The notes under the pieces: generated by a model
Told to the model about the DNA's origin: nothing
Seen by the model: the letters and a program-made list of their open reading frames with translations, nothing else
The model's database searches: none
In this document: piece by piece, positions 52,336-63,762 of the stretch
Numbering within the stretch: position 1 is the stretch's first letter
How the letters are laid out: each line of letters begins with the position of its first letter
Position numbers and translations under genes: made by a program
NCBI RefSeq assembly: GCF_014805625.2
Contig: NW_023998415.1
Location: 3,172,273-3,236,272, forward strand
Direction: 5' to 3'
Source: Glossina fuscipes
Taxonomy: Eukaryota; Arthropoda; Insecta; Diptera; Glossinidae
Length of the DNA: 64,000 bases

Positions 52336-52929
52336 GCGACTTGTAAGAGCTTCAACCTACAGTCCAGATCAACTCAAAAGCAATTGTCAGATAAGCTTTG
52401 TAATACAAACAAATTGAATACGAACTTCGTTTCCTAGAATTTCCCAACTATCGATGACTGAACATCACAGCTCTGTATGCTCTGAATTATGTATTCGACG
52501 TTATCTTTTGTTAACCTTTTGATAAATCTTAACTATTTTCTATTGGAATTGATAACCTTTCTTTCATTTCTGTCATTTTGATAAAGCAAAACTCTATAAA
52601 AATATTACTTTTTTAATGGTCAGCTATAGCAAGCTTTATTTATTTATCATTTATTTGAAAGTCATAGTAACCTTCTTTGGAGAGCAGACATTATATGCAT
52701 TGTATATTTTCGATTACTCGAAAAAAGGATATGAACTTCGTTAGGAGGCTATTACAACATTTAAAAACGTGAATTGATTGTGTTGCTCCTTATTTCTCTT
52801 TCGATCGGTTAAATCGGTTTAAAGTGAGGTTCAGAAAAAAATGTGTTCAAATTTTTTTTTTTTTTTTAATTTTGTTTGTTGGAAATGTTTACAGGTAACT
52901 AATAAAAAATAACCTAAAATAAATTATCT

Positions 52930-53192
52930 TTGAATTCAACTTATTTCCCCTATAATTCGAGCAAGCTTCTCACCTCCTTTTCTGGGGAAATATTACACGA
53001 GACATATAAAGGGGAAATTTCGGTCTTAACTCAATTATAATAAATATTTACTTGTAACATAAGAAGATAGTGGCGCACGGCCTATCATTAAATATCCTAG
53101 ATAAAATCTGCCTCTATCCCAACTCCTTCTGGGAATTGCATACGCCCGCACAAAATTTTATATACCCTTGCAAGGCAAGTAGCGTGGGGTAC
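52930..53192 (+). repeat. dispersed repeat family B, copy 1
   Basis: Non-coding repeat ending CCAACTCCTTCTGGGAATTG, CGCCCGCACAAAATTTTATA and TACCCTTGCAAGGCAAGTAG at 53105-53190. The same arrangement ends the copy at 54050-54515. The TACCCTTGCAAGG end is typical of dispersed repeats in fly genomes, from memory. Confidence 0.5.
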
Positions 53193-54049
53193 AAAAAAAA
53201 AAAAACCAACGAAAAAGATATTAAGTTAAAATAAATAGTGAACGTGGTTTAGCCTGACTGATATTCTGATATTCAAACCTATACGCTTTGTTTCTAAACT
53301 AATGCATTTTCTTTGATCGAATTTTTTCTACATTTTTTCTACATTAGAGATCCGTTTTTGATTTTCCTGCTCTTATAACAAATAATAATTAACCAGATGC
53401 TAAGCCATTCAGGTCCGATTCATTTATTCATTCAAGTGCATTATTTTAACATAAGTTTGCTTTAAATTCGCATCCAGTATACACTTCATCGGGTACCACC
53501 TTCAGTTGCCGAAAAACAGTTGCGATGAAATTGTTTTATAAAGAAATCGAAGAGATTGATTTTTTTTCCTTTAACAGGTCATATTACTGCTAGAGAAAGA
53601 AGCAGAATTTTACCGAAGAATGAGTATACAAACAAGTTAAAAAAAAAATCATAATAATTTTAATGTAAATCTTTGGCATTCTAACTAATATATAAAAGTT
53701 TTAAAAATAGTTAGTTAAATGGAAACAGATTCGCTTTCCAATTAGCAAAATTTCTATCGCATGAAAAATATTTAAATAATTTTATTTTGTATATCTCTGC
53801 TATAAGTCAGATTTTTGTCGATTTTTTTCCGCATACTTTTTTATTGCACTGCTTTTGTATGGCTCTGGTAAATGTTTGTAACAAATTTTTAAATTTCCTT
53901 TAGATTAAGAATCAGCAAAATGAGTGCAGTGTAAAAAACTTCTTCATTTTTGATTTAATAAAATGTAATAATAATTTGAAACCTAATTGTAACTACCATA
54001 ATATACGTATATAAAAGAAACAATATTTAGCTCTGCTTACCCCGCCGAC

Positions 54050-54515
54050 AGAGAGCTTTTCAACTTATTTTCAGGGGAAATAACTCTTAGTGGTGAGTTT
54101 AATTACTACTGTTTTCGTAATGAACAAGCATTTGAAAGAAAATAAAATTATGTTAAACAAGTTAAAACACTATAGTGGAAAGTGGTCCGCCATCAAATAC
54201 CTTACATCATCTCAGAGATATTCCTCTATTGACTTTTTAAAATGAGACTTTATAGGGGAAATTATTGAAAAAATATTCCGATTGGAACCATTTTCAGTAG
54301 TGTTCGTCCTTGGGGCAAATATCATGAAAATATCTCGAAAATTGCGACGCTTTGGTTAAATATAAATAAACGGACAGACGACCAGCACGCTTAAATCGAT
54401 TCCGAATTATTTTCTGAATCGATCGCTTAGTAGGTCTATGTCAACTCCTTCTAGACTTCGGGTACACCCGCACAAACTTTAATAGCCCTTGTACCAGACG
54501 TGGTATAGGATATAA
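54050..54515 (+). repeat. dispersed repeat family B, copy 2
   Basis: Ends TCAACTCCTTCTAGACTTCG, ACACCCGCACAAACTTTAAT and AGCCCTTGTACCAGACGTGG, parallel to copy 1. It also holds an ACGGACAGACGACC block. It lies about 25 bp before family A copy 8. Confidence 0.5.
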
Positions 54516-54539
54516 AAATATTAAGAAAATTTTGTTACT

Positions 54540-55035
54540 AATTGACTTTTCGTCTCAAATTTGATCACTTGTAACTTTGTGTGGGCATGGTCGATTGTTT
54601 CCATTTGTGCACATAATTAGTAGAGAATTTCGTCAAATAAATGGAGAAAATTTCAGCCTTCCACCTTTTAATGTATATGTAATCAGCAAAAAACCACAAA
54701 TTTTTATATAGAAACGCTGAGTTGCATTCAGTTTACGTTACACTACGGCCATGCGTCCTGGCCAATGTGGGCCATTTTCGAACTTGCGTGCAAAGACCTT
54801 CAATGTTGGTATCAAATTTGAAGTCGATATCTTCATTTTTGCGACTAGGAGAGTGTCAACATCGCAGGGCACGCGGGCGCACAGACACACAGACACAGAA
54901 TTTCACGCTGATTAAAAATAAATATACTTTATTAGGTCTCTGAAAAATATGTATACTTTATAAGCCTCCTTTTGGGTGTTGCAAACTGGTCGAAAAAATG
55001 AGTATGCCTTTAGCCTTCTGTGGTGGATACAAAAA
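54540..55035 (-). repeat. dispersed repeat family A, copy 8
   Basis: Long reverse copy: GTGGGCATGGTCGATT near 54582, GATATCTTCATTTTTGCGAC at 54826, AAGCCTCCTTTTGGGTGTTG and a terminal CTTTAGCCTTCTGTGGTGGA. Confidence 0.62.
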
Positions 55036-55094
55036 CACATTTAAAACCAATAAGTAATTTTTTGTCACATCATCGAGCACTTGGGAACATATTA

Positions 55095-55385
55095 ACTTTG
55101 TTAAAAAGTTTGTAACAATCACAAGGAAGCTTCAGAGTTCCTTTAAAGTTTATGTGTATATAATCTTGATAGGTATCAAATTGTGAAACTATTTAAGTAT
55201 GTCTGTCCATATGTCCGTGTGAATGCGTATGGCATACTTTCTTCCGATCGCAAAAATTAAGATATTGGTTTAAAATTATGCAAAAATATTAGAAGTTCTT
55301 GCACGAAATTTAGCAATGAATATGGATTAAGCCGACCACAGAATATGCCTACAATAGAGTATAAACTGAGAATGCTCCTGCTTTC
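55095..55385 (+). repeat. dispersed repeat family A, copy 9
   Basis: Forward copy starting mid-element (GGAAGCTTCAGAGTTCCTTT), then ATAATCTTGATAGGTATCAA, the GTCTGTCCATATGTCCG block and CGCAAAAATTAAGATATTGG. It faces copy 8 with only about 60 bp between them. Confidence 0.58.
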
Positions 55386-56971
55386 GTGCGTTTATACTCA
55401 TTACTTACAAATTACAACAAAAACAACGATTAACGTTTCAACCGAGGTCCAGCCTACAACCTTAACGTTTATAATTTGCCGAGAGAGAGGCGAGCAGACG
55501 TGCGAATAAAAAAATTGGCCGACTGATGAAATTAGTTTGCTACCCTTTCTTTCTTAACGATTGAAAAATACTATTTGCCTTGAGATAATTAGAACTGAAA
55601 TACATTTTATCTAAACTTATTTTGCTAATTAATAATTAAATTATTTTACTTTGCAGCGTTTTTAGTGGAACACCTTGAAAAAGTGCTTTCACATTCAATA
55701 CTTCAATGACAGATGTTTTACTCATCGCGACACAAAGAGTTTATTGTGCGTAGAACTTTATTTTTAATTAGTGCATTATTTTACAGTGAAGCCTAATTAC
55801 AACAAATCGGAAGAAAAGTTTTAAAAAATGCGCACAAATAGTGGATAGATTTGTATAACTTTGCATATAAAATTGAATCCTTTAATTCTTTGGTTGCTAT
55901 ATAAAAAGCAATACGATTTTCACCAACCATACGCGTGTAAGTAAACTAGAGAAGAAAAGAAAGATACGAGCTTTAAATTGGCTACGTGGACCAATTTTTG
56001 CTAAAGACAAGATATTTTCCTAAGAGAGATTAATTGAAAAGGTTGCAAGGCGATTAGAAGAACGACAGTTCACTCTCTAAAGCTTCGTTGTTCATATGAA
56101 CCTATGTCCATTTCTCAATTTATTCGTACTGGAACCGTAGCTTCAAGTGTTGAAAAAGAATCAAAGATGTGCTAAACTTTTCTAGATTTTAAAAACAATG
56201 GCTTTTAACTAAATAAGGGGGACTCATATATGCGCGCAATGCACTCCACTTGGAAAGGCTTGGTCTGTAAAGACGTTAGCATCAGATTTTTAAGTTTTTA
56301 TAAAAAGTAATTTCATGTAAAACTGTTTACGCAACATTTTTCATTGCTTTCTATTGAATTAATTTCGATTTTTTAACTTAAAAAATGAAACTTAAGTTTA
56401 CCATCATGACAGGGAATTGCGGCCGGATGCCAAAATATGAACGAAGCATGCTTGTTGGCCTGTAAATTAGCCAAGTTTGTCAAAAATCCTTAAGCTATGG
56501 CATAAATTCTCTTTTGACAAGCAAACGCTTTCTCGTTAGTAATTTATCTTTAAACTGCTAATTATTAAATGTTAGGAGAGTATTATTCAAGTTTAAATTC
56601 TTTAAAAAATGTATGGTGTAATTAAGAAAAATTCTACCTTTTCTTTTCAAGGCTTATAAAATCGTTTAAGTGAAAGTGTGGTTAAATGAACTAAACCAAG
56701 AATTCTTTGATTATCGGCGGTGTTCGGCGAATTTGGACTGTTTAGCTTTCGTCTGTTGCGAAATTTCAAACTATCACATACGATAACATAATCGTAATAA
56801 TCGAGCGAAGGCATTGAAAATTATGAAAAACTTGCCAGACAGAGATGAAATAAAGACAATTGGACAATGCTGAAAATATGTCTGATATGGTTGAATATAG
56901 TAAGCATTTGATCGATTGTAGAGCTTTATACATTTTGGTAAGCCTGCTTCAGTAACATATGTAGAACAGAA
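55386..56971. other. non-coding DNA, nothing recognised
   Basis: AT-rich DNA between family A copy 9 and the decayed transposase. No open frame above the background. Confidence 0.6.
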
Positions 56972-57470
56972 TTGTCATCCAGGGCCGCTGAACATGTTAA
57001 CATAGTCAGAATCTACGAGGGATATGCCGTGGATGATTGTGTAATACGTACGTTTCGTACATTACGCGTAAAGTATGTTCGATATAACGATCAATTTGAG
57101 TGCACTATAAGCAAAGCTATGAATAAATTTGAAAATAATGAGAAAGAGAGAGAAGAAACTGGAACTGGATCTGTAACAGATTTATGAATATCCACCCCAT
57201 TCAATCCAGATATGTCTCCTACACGCCGTACACAGAATTCAGTGCACAGAATTTGCACATCCATCCTTCAAAAAGTCAACTGACACAAGAACTAAATCCG
57301 CCTAACTAGCCAATGCTTAAAAAATACGCCGATCGGGTTTTTGAACAACAGCATTTGGATGACAATTTTTCGCATTGAATTTCTTCTTCTTGCTCGCCTG
57401 ATGGATATGTCAACAAGTCAAATTTTAAAGCTATATAGGTCAACGTTATCTTGTAGTGAAATTTCGTTTC
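56972..57470 (+). pseudogene. decayed IS630/Tc1-mariner transposase (DUF4817/DDE_3 type)
   Basis: A frame without a surviving ATG reads AEHVNIVRIYEGYAVDDCVI, then RTFRTLRVKYVRYNDQFECT, and ends TGSVTDL, matching the N-terminal domain of a common arthropod transposase (AEHVxIVRxYYEN...TFRALRxxYGxHNRP...KFExTGSVxDxP). After a stop, shifted frames give VQLTQELNPPN-like, KKYADRVFEQQHLDDNFSH and DGYVNKSNF pieces, matching KIQLTQELKPxDH, FADWxLEQ and GFVNKQN of the same family. The catalytic aspartates cannot be placed. No terminal repeats were found. Confidence 0.72.
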
Positions 57471-59394
57471 CACTCAAAGCAATTTATTATTATTGATGAC
57501 TAGTTATTAATAAACGTAACTAAATATTTAATAAGAGCAGAGATAATCTTTGTTATAATTGAGTTTAAATAATAAATAGCAAATGAATGAAAACAAAACA
57601 AAAGCATTTTTAAATTGACATTTTTGTAAATATGTTTTCCTGAAGACTGTTTTTCAAGAGTAAACTGAAATTTATTATGCAATTGATTATTCGCCCTTAT
57701 GGAGAATCAATTTAGAACATTAATATTTCGCTTTGTAAGACGTTCTGCTTACGAAAGCAGATTGTGATGCTTATCCGTGCGTTTATGGATACTAGGCTTT
57801 GGTTTTATTTCAAGTTTTTTCTTCTCTTTTTAGTTAATGTCGGATCGATGGTTATGGTTCTTGCGAAAAAAGGGCATAAAAAAATTTCCAAAATTGTTTG
57901 CAGCAAAAAATTTCTTTAATCAGTTTGTGAAGAGATTATATCGTACATGAAGAGAGGTCATCGGTTTCTTCGTCCTTCTTACATCTCGATTATCTAACTG
58001 AAACTAAGGTTAATTAATTTTTGACCTTAAATTAGATTTCAACTAGTTTGAAATATGACGCCTCAGCGAGAGGTTTGTTCTACTAATCATAATCTAAGAA
58101 CTTTCCAATTAACGTAATATGATCTGAGCACAATTGCAATTATTATCAACAACACTATATGAATGTTCGCATAAGACATAAACACAACGAGTCATAACCT
58201 AAAAATGAAGTGAAAAAAAAAAAACAACAAAAACAATTGAGAGAATATTTTCCTTTTATCCACGTCCAGTTTTTGTGAAAGTTGAAGGTTATAATGCTAT
58301 ATACAAAAATTTGTATCGTGTCTACGTCTGCGTTTACACTATACATTTGTATGGATGTGTGCGTGCATGTGCGGCTGTGCATTATATAACATATAAACAA
58401 CGAAAAGTCAATTTCATGTTTTTGCTTATTTTTAATTCATCACTTCTACTATATACGTTTCGTAACACATGCACACATATAGACAGATATCCATTATTGG
58501 AATGAATGCTAATGTTCAACGAGCAGATAGTTTGCTTGCGCAATTGCTTATGCTATCGTGGTTGTTCTGTTTGTTGATGTTGTTGTTATTATCACCATGA
58601 TTATCATTATTGCTTCTTAAAGTTTTTAAAGCGCAATGAAAAGTTTTCGTTAAGCATTTGTTGAGAAAGCAGTGCTTTGGCTTTTGTGGTCAATGTTTTG
58701 CTTGAAACTTATAATAGACACTGCTAAGCCAAAAGAATAGCGAATTTATCTCAGCTTAAAGCCATCACATGATTTCTTTTAATTTCCAATAGTGAACACG
58801 TCTAGACGAGGAAGAAAATGTTTGCAAAGCAGGCTTTTTATAGCAAATGTTATTTATATATTTATTTTGGAAGCGAATCATGGGTAAGCATCTTACAAAG
58901 CGGTTTGACGTAGCGGTAAATTTTCATTTATTCGAGGACTGCGTCTTGTGCGGGGAAGGCCTGACACTTTCCGACTCTTTAATATTTTGTTTAACTAACG
59001 AATTTGTTTATCTTGAAATAATCCTCCTGCAGAAAATTGATCTCGAGCACAAAACTTAAACGGAATTGTGATGTAGGAGGCAAAAGACGTCGCTCTTATA
59101 TGAAACATAGTAAGTCCATCTAAAAAATTAAAGCGAATTTTGAATTCGTGATTTCTATTGGGGAGTTTGGGACGTTGGGCGTTAGAGGGAAATGAATGGG
59201 TGAAGAAAAATTTTTAAATAATTCAGGTAAACGTGACTAACAGGCCAGGGTCCCAAACAGGCAAGAATTCTAATATCTCTAATAACTCCATTAAGACGTT
59301 TTTAGGCACATACTAATTTATCTGGAGCTTACGCCACCGAACCAATCTCTGTTTTGTTTATTGTCGGACCATATGAACGTCAGACTAATTACCT
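57471..59394. other. non-coding DNA, nothing recognised
   Basis: AT-rich DNA. Short frames around 58.2-58.5 kb are made of cysteine/tyrosine-rich TGTGTG/TATATG words. Confidence 0.6.
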
Positions 59395-59830
59395 AACAAT
59401 TACTCACTATTTGCTAACTGCTCGTTACTGCTTGCTATTTCCTGTTGAATGCTTGCTACTTGCTACATAACCTTGCCACTAGCAACTTGATACTTGACGC
59501 TCGCTAGGTGCTGTTTGCTATTTACTATCGATTATATATTACTGATACTATTAGGTGCTTGCTATTTGTCTCGTGTAACTTACCGTTTGCTGTTTATTAC
59601 TTACTATCTATTATCTATTACTGGTATTATTAGCTATTTGGTGCTTCCTGCTGCTTTTTATGGGCTATCTATGACTGGTACTAGCTATCAGCTATTAGCC
59701 ATCGTAAATCAGTTACTTGCTTCAGTTCTTCTGGTAACAACTTGTTGCTTATTAGTCGCTAGCTTTGGATGCTTGGCACTTGCTCTTTGCAACTTTTAAC
59801 TTCTTACTGCTTCTTGTCTTCTACTTACTA
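59395..59830. repeat. degenerate TTGCTA(C/T)T simple-sequence region
   Basis: About 430 bp in which TTGCTACT-, TTACTATC- and GCTATTT-like words recur on one strand without a fixed period. It is visibly richer in C and poorer in A on the plus strand than its flanks. It holds a 101-codon open frame at 59494-59799 rich in L, S, T and Y, which is better explained by the repeat than by a gene. Confidence 0.6.
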
Positions 59831-60293
59831 CATGCCATCTCCTCAAAGTTTACTTATATGGGCATATCGTTAAATTGTACTTAACGCTATCATTTAACTG
59901 AATTTTTCGAAAAGCGACATATGCCGCTTTCAAAATAAATGTAATAATATATCATGTAGTATTTACATAAAATGGGATGGAATGGAATTTAGTATATTTA
60001 TTTATGTTGTATGTATGTGTACATATATATATATACATATGTCTGACTGTGTATGTATATGTAAGAATATGTCTGACCCACAAAGTCAAAAAGGACTGCA
60101 TTTTTAAATTTTTTTTTTTTGCTATAAAAGTTTCTATATGTAATTACTACGCTTACATACATATGTATTATGGTTAGCTAGGTTTGTAGATATAAGTGAA
60201 AAGGGCACCTACTTCCATAAAAGTGTTGTTTGTAAAACTGAGCTTAAACATAACTATTTCAAGCATATAAATTACAGACATACTGTATAAGAA

Positions 60294-60363
60294 TGTGTGT
60301 GTGTGTGTGTGTGTGTATGTGCATATATATATATATATATATACATATATATATACATATATG
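60294..60363 (+). repeat. (GT)n and (AT)n compound microsatellite
   Basis: About 12 GT units, then TATGTGCATA and about 18 AT units with ATAC interruptions. A further (GT)n of about 12 units is at 60631-60654. Confidence 0.9.
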
Positions 60364-62699
60364 TGCAATGCCACGAAGTGCCCTTGCTGAAAACAGGTAA
60401 CATTTTTCACTTATCCATTTGTAAGTGTGTGTGTTTGCAAAAAAAAGAAAAAATAAAAAAAAGATGCAACTCACGTTTAACATAAGCCTGCTTGTATGCA
60501 TGCCGGTATGTGTTAAGAGGAGTAAAAGTCTGTTTAAGTGTTGGCAAAAATTTTGTTTTATAGAAAGCAACCAACAACACACATGTTCGCTTGTAAGTAT
60601 ATCTACGTGTGAGTGCTTGAACGTCTACGTATGTGTGTGTGTGTGTGTGTGTGTGAGGCAACTAAACCTACTTGCGTATAATGAAATGGATAATAAAAAC
60701 ATGTTAAATGAATTTTTCACCTCATTCCTCGCTATTCCGTGCGTGCGTGTGAGCTTGGGTTTTTTTTTATTATTATTTTTGTTTTTGTAATTAGTGAAAA
60801 ATGCTAATAACACTTGCTGCGGTGCGCATCTCAGCTAATTTACAAAAAATATTTTCACCTAAATTTTACACATATTACACTCGTGCATAATTACTTAGGC
60901 AGAGGTGCAAGCATATCTAAACTAAACGTAAACAGTAGTTAACACTTCTCTATATATTGTTTCACAAGTAATTTAAAAAATATTGAATCTTCCCGAGATC
61001 GACATTCCCCACCCAAATTTTCGATACTCAAATATATTGACATTTCATCTTAATCAATTTTATTTCTAGTATTGGGCTCAGTATTTTATAGACAACTTAA
61101 AAAGGCGTGAGTCAACTTCTCCTAAGAACATAGACATACATATACACATATATATATATATATATTTATATATTATGTTTTTTCCCAATGACTTTGTTAC
61201 ATAATAAAAAGCTCATAACAAGTTTTTCAGTTCTTTTAAGAGTGAATAGCGCAATTCTTTAAGATATTATGCTGAGTTAAAGGTTGCATTTCCCCTCTTT
61301 CCTACCATAATTTCAATTAAAGTTTGATAAACGGTAAAAGGTACTACAAATTCTTTTTTAATTCCCTTGAAATTCGCTTAATTAAAATTCTATTTTGAAA
61401 TTTTATTTCATCTAATAAATTCTGTACGTCAACAGTTGTAGGGTATGAGAAAATGGACTTTCATGGTTTTGTTTTTTATTTTATTGCACGCTTCTAAATA
61501 CTTTCTTCTTCTATTAACGGAGAAGTAGTGTCGCAATGGGCAGTAATGAGAACATGAAAATTAACATTTATGCATAATTTGAATTTTTTGTATTTCTTTT
61601 TTACTCATATGTACCGTTACGCAAACGTTCATTCACTTCGAGTTACGTTTAACACAAATCTCATTTTCTTCAATTCCACGACGTTTACTTCGACGCCCGT
61701 TATTTAACTGAATTTTTGAGGAAAGCAAAATTATTGCAAAACTATATAAATTCATAAAAATTTAACTTTGCAACAACACTGTTTAATATTCTACGAAAAC
61801 TCTATTCGGACAGCCATCGCAAGGCGAAAAATTGTAGAGAGATACGAATAAATAAGCCTTAGAGTGCGGCTTGTAAAGTGTTGTATACCTATATAAGATG
61901 GAATGATAAAATGTTCATTTTAATTTTTCCTTAATTTATATTTTATTTATTTATTGAGACTTATGCAATCTCGAAACGATTAACGCCCATTATAAGAGAT
62001 TGCAATCTCTACTATTTGTTGATTGAAAAACGGAAGAGCAACAAGACAATACGCAACCATAATGAGCATGATTCTTTCATCGCATAAGATGATGGCATAA
62101 GATCATAAAAGTGCAACGGAGATAAGCGTTGAATATTGGTAGATGGGTAAATGATTATCGAAATCGTTATCATCTTCATTGTAACGGGCTTAAGGGCAGA
62201 TACTTGCCTCTACCTATGCAAGCAGTGCCCAGTGAGAAATGACATAGCACTTGCCGTTTAAGCATACGCGGACACACACTCATTTTCTATCTGTTTCTCT
62301 TGTTTTGCACTACTTTGCGGCTACCCTATTAAATGTAAAGGGGAGACATCCTGTGACCGATTGCTCATATTAAAAACACTATAAGAAAAAAGATACCAAG
62401 CGGTTATTATTAATTTTTAAAAAACATTTCAACAACATGCCAACTACAAAAGAGAACTGCTTTATGCAAGCAAGAATGACATAAGATTTGTAGTAAGCAA
62501 AAGTCTTTTCCTCCGTTTACCACTTTGTCACCATTACTCTTGATGGATAGTATTTCTCTTAATTGGTCTTGCTATAAAATTGTAATCTTGGATGAACTCG
62601 GCTCATAATTCGGAAATCCAAGCCAACTTTTTGCCATATAAAAAGGATTGTGGCCCTTTGCTGTGCTAATATATGTTCGGAATGCGTCGAGGATATTAT

Positions 62700-63025
62700 T
62701 TGGCCTAATAAGTAATTTCTAATATTTACCCTAAATTACTTATGGTATAAGAGTATATTAAGTGATTCTAAATTGATAAAAATTTGTCTGTCCGTCTGCC
62801 TGCCTGTTCATCTTTTTTTTTTTGTGTTCAAGCTACACCTTGCAATTTTTAAGATATTTTGACGGAATTTGGTGCAATCATGTTGTTTGACCAAAGAACG
62901 CAATTGAAAATTGTTGGGATTGGATTATTTTCTCGACCACTTCCCGTATAATGGCCAATGTTGAAAAGTCGTTATATAAATAACAGTATTAGGCGAAGTA
63001 GCGTAGAGTGGTGTTGGGTATTTAA
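62700..63025. repeat. possible dispersed repeat related to family B
   Basis: Contains TTTACCCTAAATTACTTATG, GTCTGTCCGTCTGCCTGCC and a distal GGCGAAGTAGCGTAGAGTGG, echoing the GTAGCGTGGGG end of family B. Low similarity; reported because the same building blocks recur. Confidence 0.35.
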
Positions 63026-63650
63026 TGTTGGGTCATGTCCCACTACAGCGTTTTTACTTGATTTTATGATTAACATTTATGTAGGGAAATAGGAGAGCAT
63101 TGTTTGAGAAGACTTGTCTAAAATTGGCATTTCGAAGAAAACATATCGAGTCACTTCAAAAGCAAGCAAGCAAGCAAATTCGCCAAAGAAATTCAATCAA
63201 TTTATAAAATATGAATGGAGGATTATAGTTTATGTGTAATTGTATTGTAAGCTTGGATATTATTGCATAACTAATTTATATATTTTACTCAATAATTTCG
63301 GACATCTTTTGAATTGAGACTGTATGTACTCAGTTTACGTTAGACTATCTGTCGATTTAGCAAACTCAATTTTCAAAATGATTGTAATTTTGTGCACAAA
63401 AATTTTATTACAAAAACAAAATTCACCTTGAAGAAAAAATGTACTCACCTTATCACCTTGGGACCAACATTTTAAAACTGCGAAATTGATTACTTCATAT
63501 AGGTCAGGTGGCAGGTTGATTCATCAAGACTAGTATCAACTTGTCGACAATGTTTGTAATGTTTTTCCAGATTAGATTAGGAATGATTAGCCAAAATTTC
63601 AATATTTGAATTCATTATTATTTTCTTTGTTCTGTTCATAATATCGGCAG

Positions 63651-63762
63651 GCAATCGTTCAGGAGATATCACTTACACATGTAACACGGTGACGGGTCAG
63701 ATGGTAGCCACGGGAAAGAAGAAGATCGGCAGTGACCGCAGACTAGTGGTTCCGGGATGTCG
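63651..63762 (+). CDS. internal coding exon of an unidentified gene (partial)
   Basis: A 112-nt stretch with acceptor atatcggcag just before it (preceded by a pyrimidine-rich tract from about 63619) and donor cggtaagtg just after it. One of three frames is open: two bases complete a split codon, then 36 codons starting NRSGDITYTCNTVTG and ending RRLVVPGC, then two bases of the next split codon. The other two frames have stops. Base composition is clearly richer in GC than the surrounding DNA, as expected for a conserved exon. The peptide carries a basic run (GKKKIGSDRR) and two cysteines; I do not recognise the family. The gene must extend to the right of the window, and upstream exons lie either outside the window or undetected within it. 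Confidence 0.7.

Larger units (their letters stand above)
59831..63650. other. non-coding DNA leading to the orphan exon
   Basis: Microsatellite-rich up to 60.7 kb, then ordinary AT-rich DNA with a short (AAGC)n at 63160-63177. If 63651-63762 is a real exon, this is its upstream intron. Confidence 0.6.

Noticed and set aside
59494..59799. 101-codon frame resembling a hydrophobic membrane protein
   Set aside because: Composed of the degenerate TTGCTA-type repeat; Leu/Ser/Tyr richness follows from the repeated words.
60259..60790. Several overlapping frames of 60-121 codons
   Set aside because: They read through (GT)n and (AT)n microsatellites, giving V/C and I/Y or T/H repeats.
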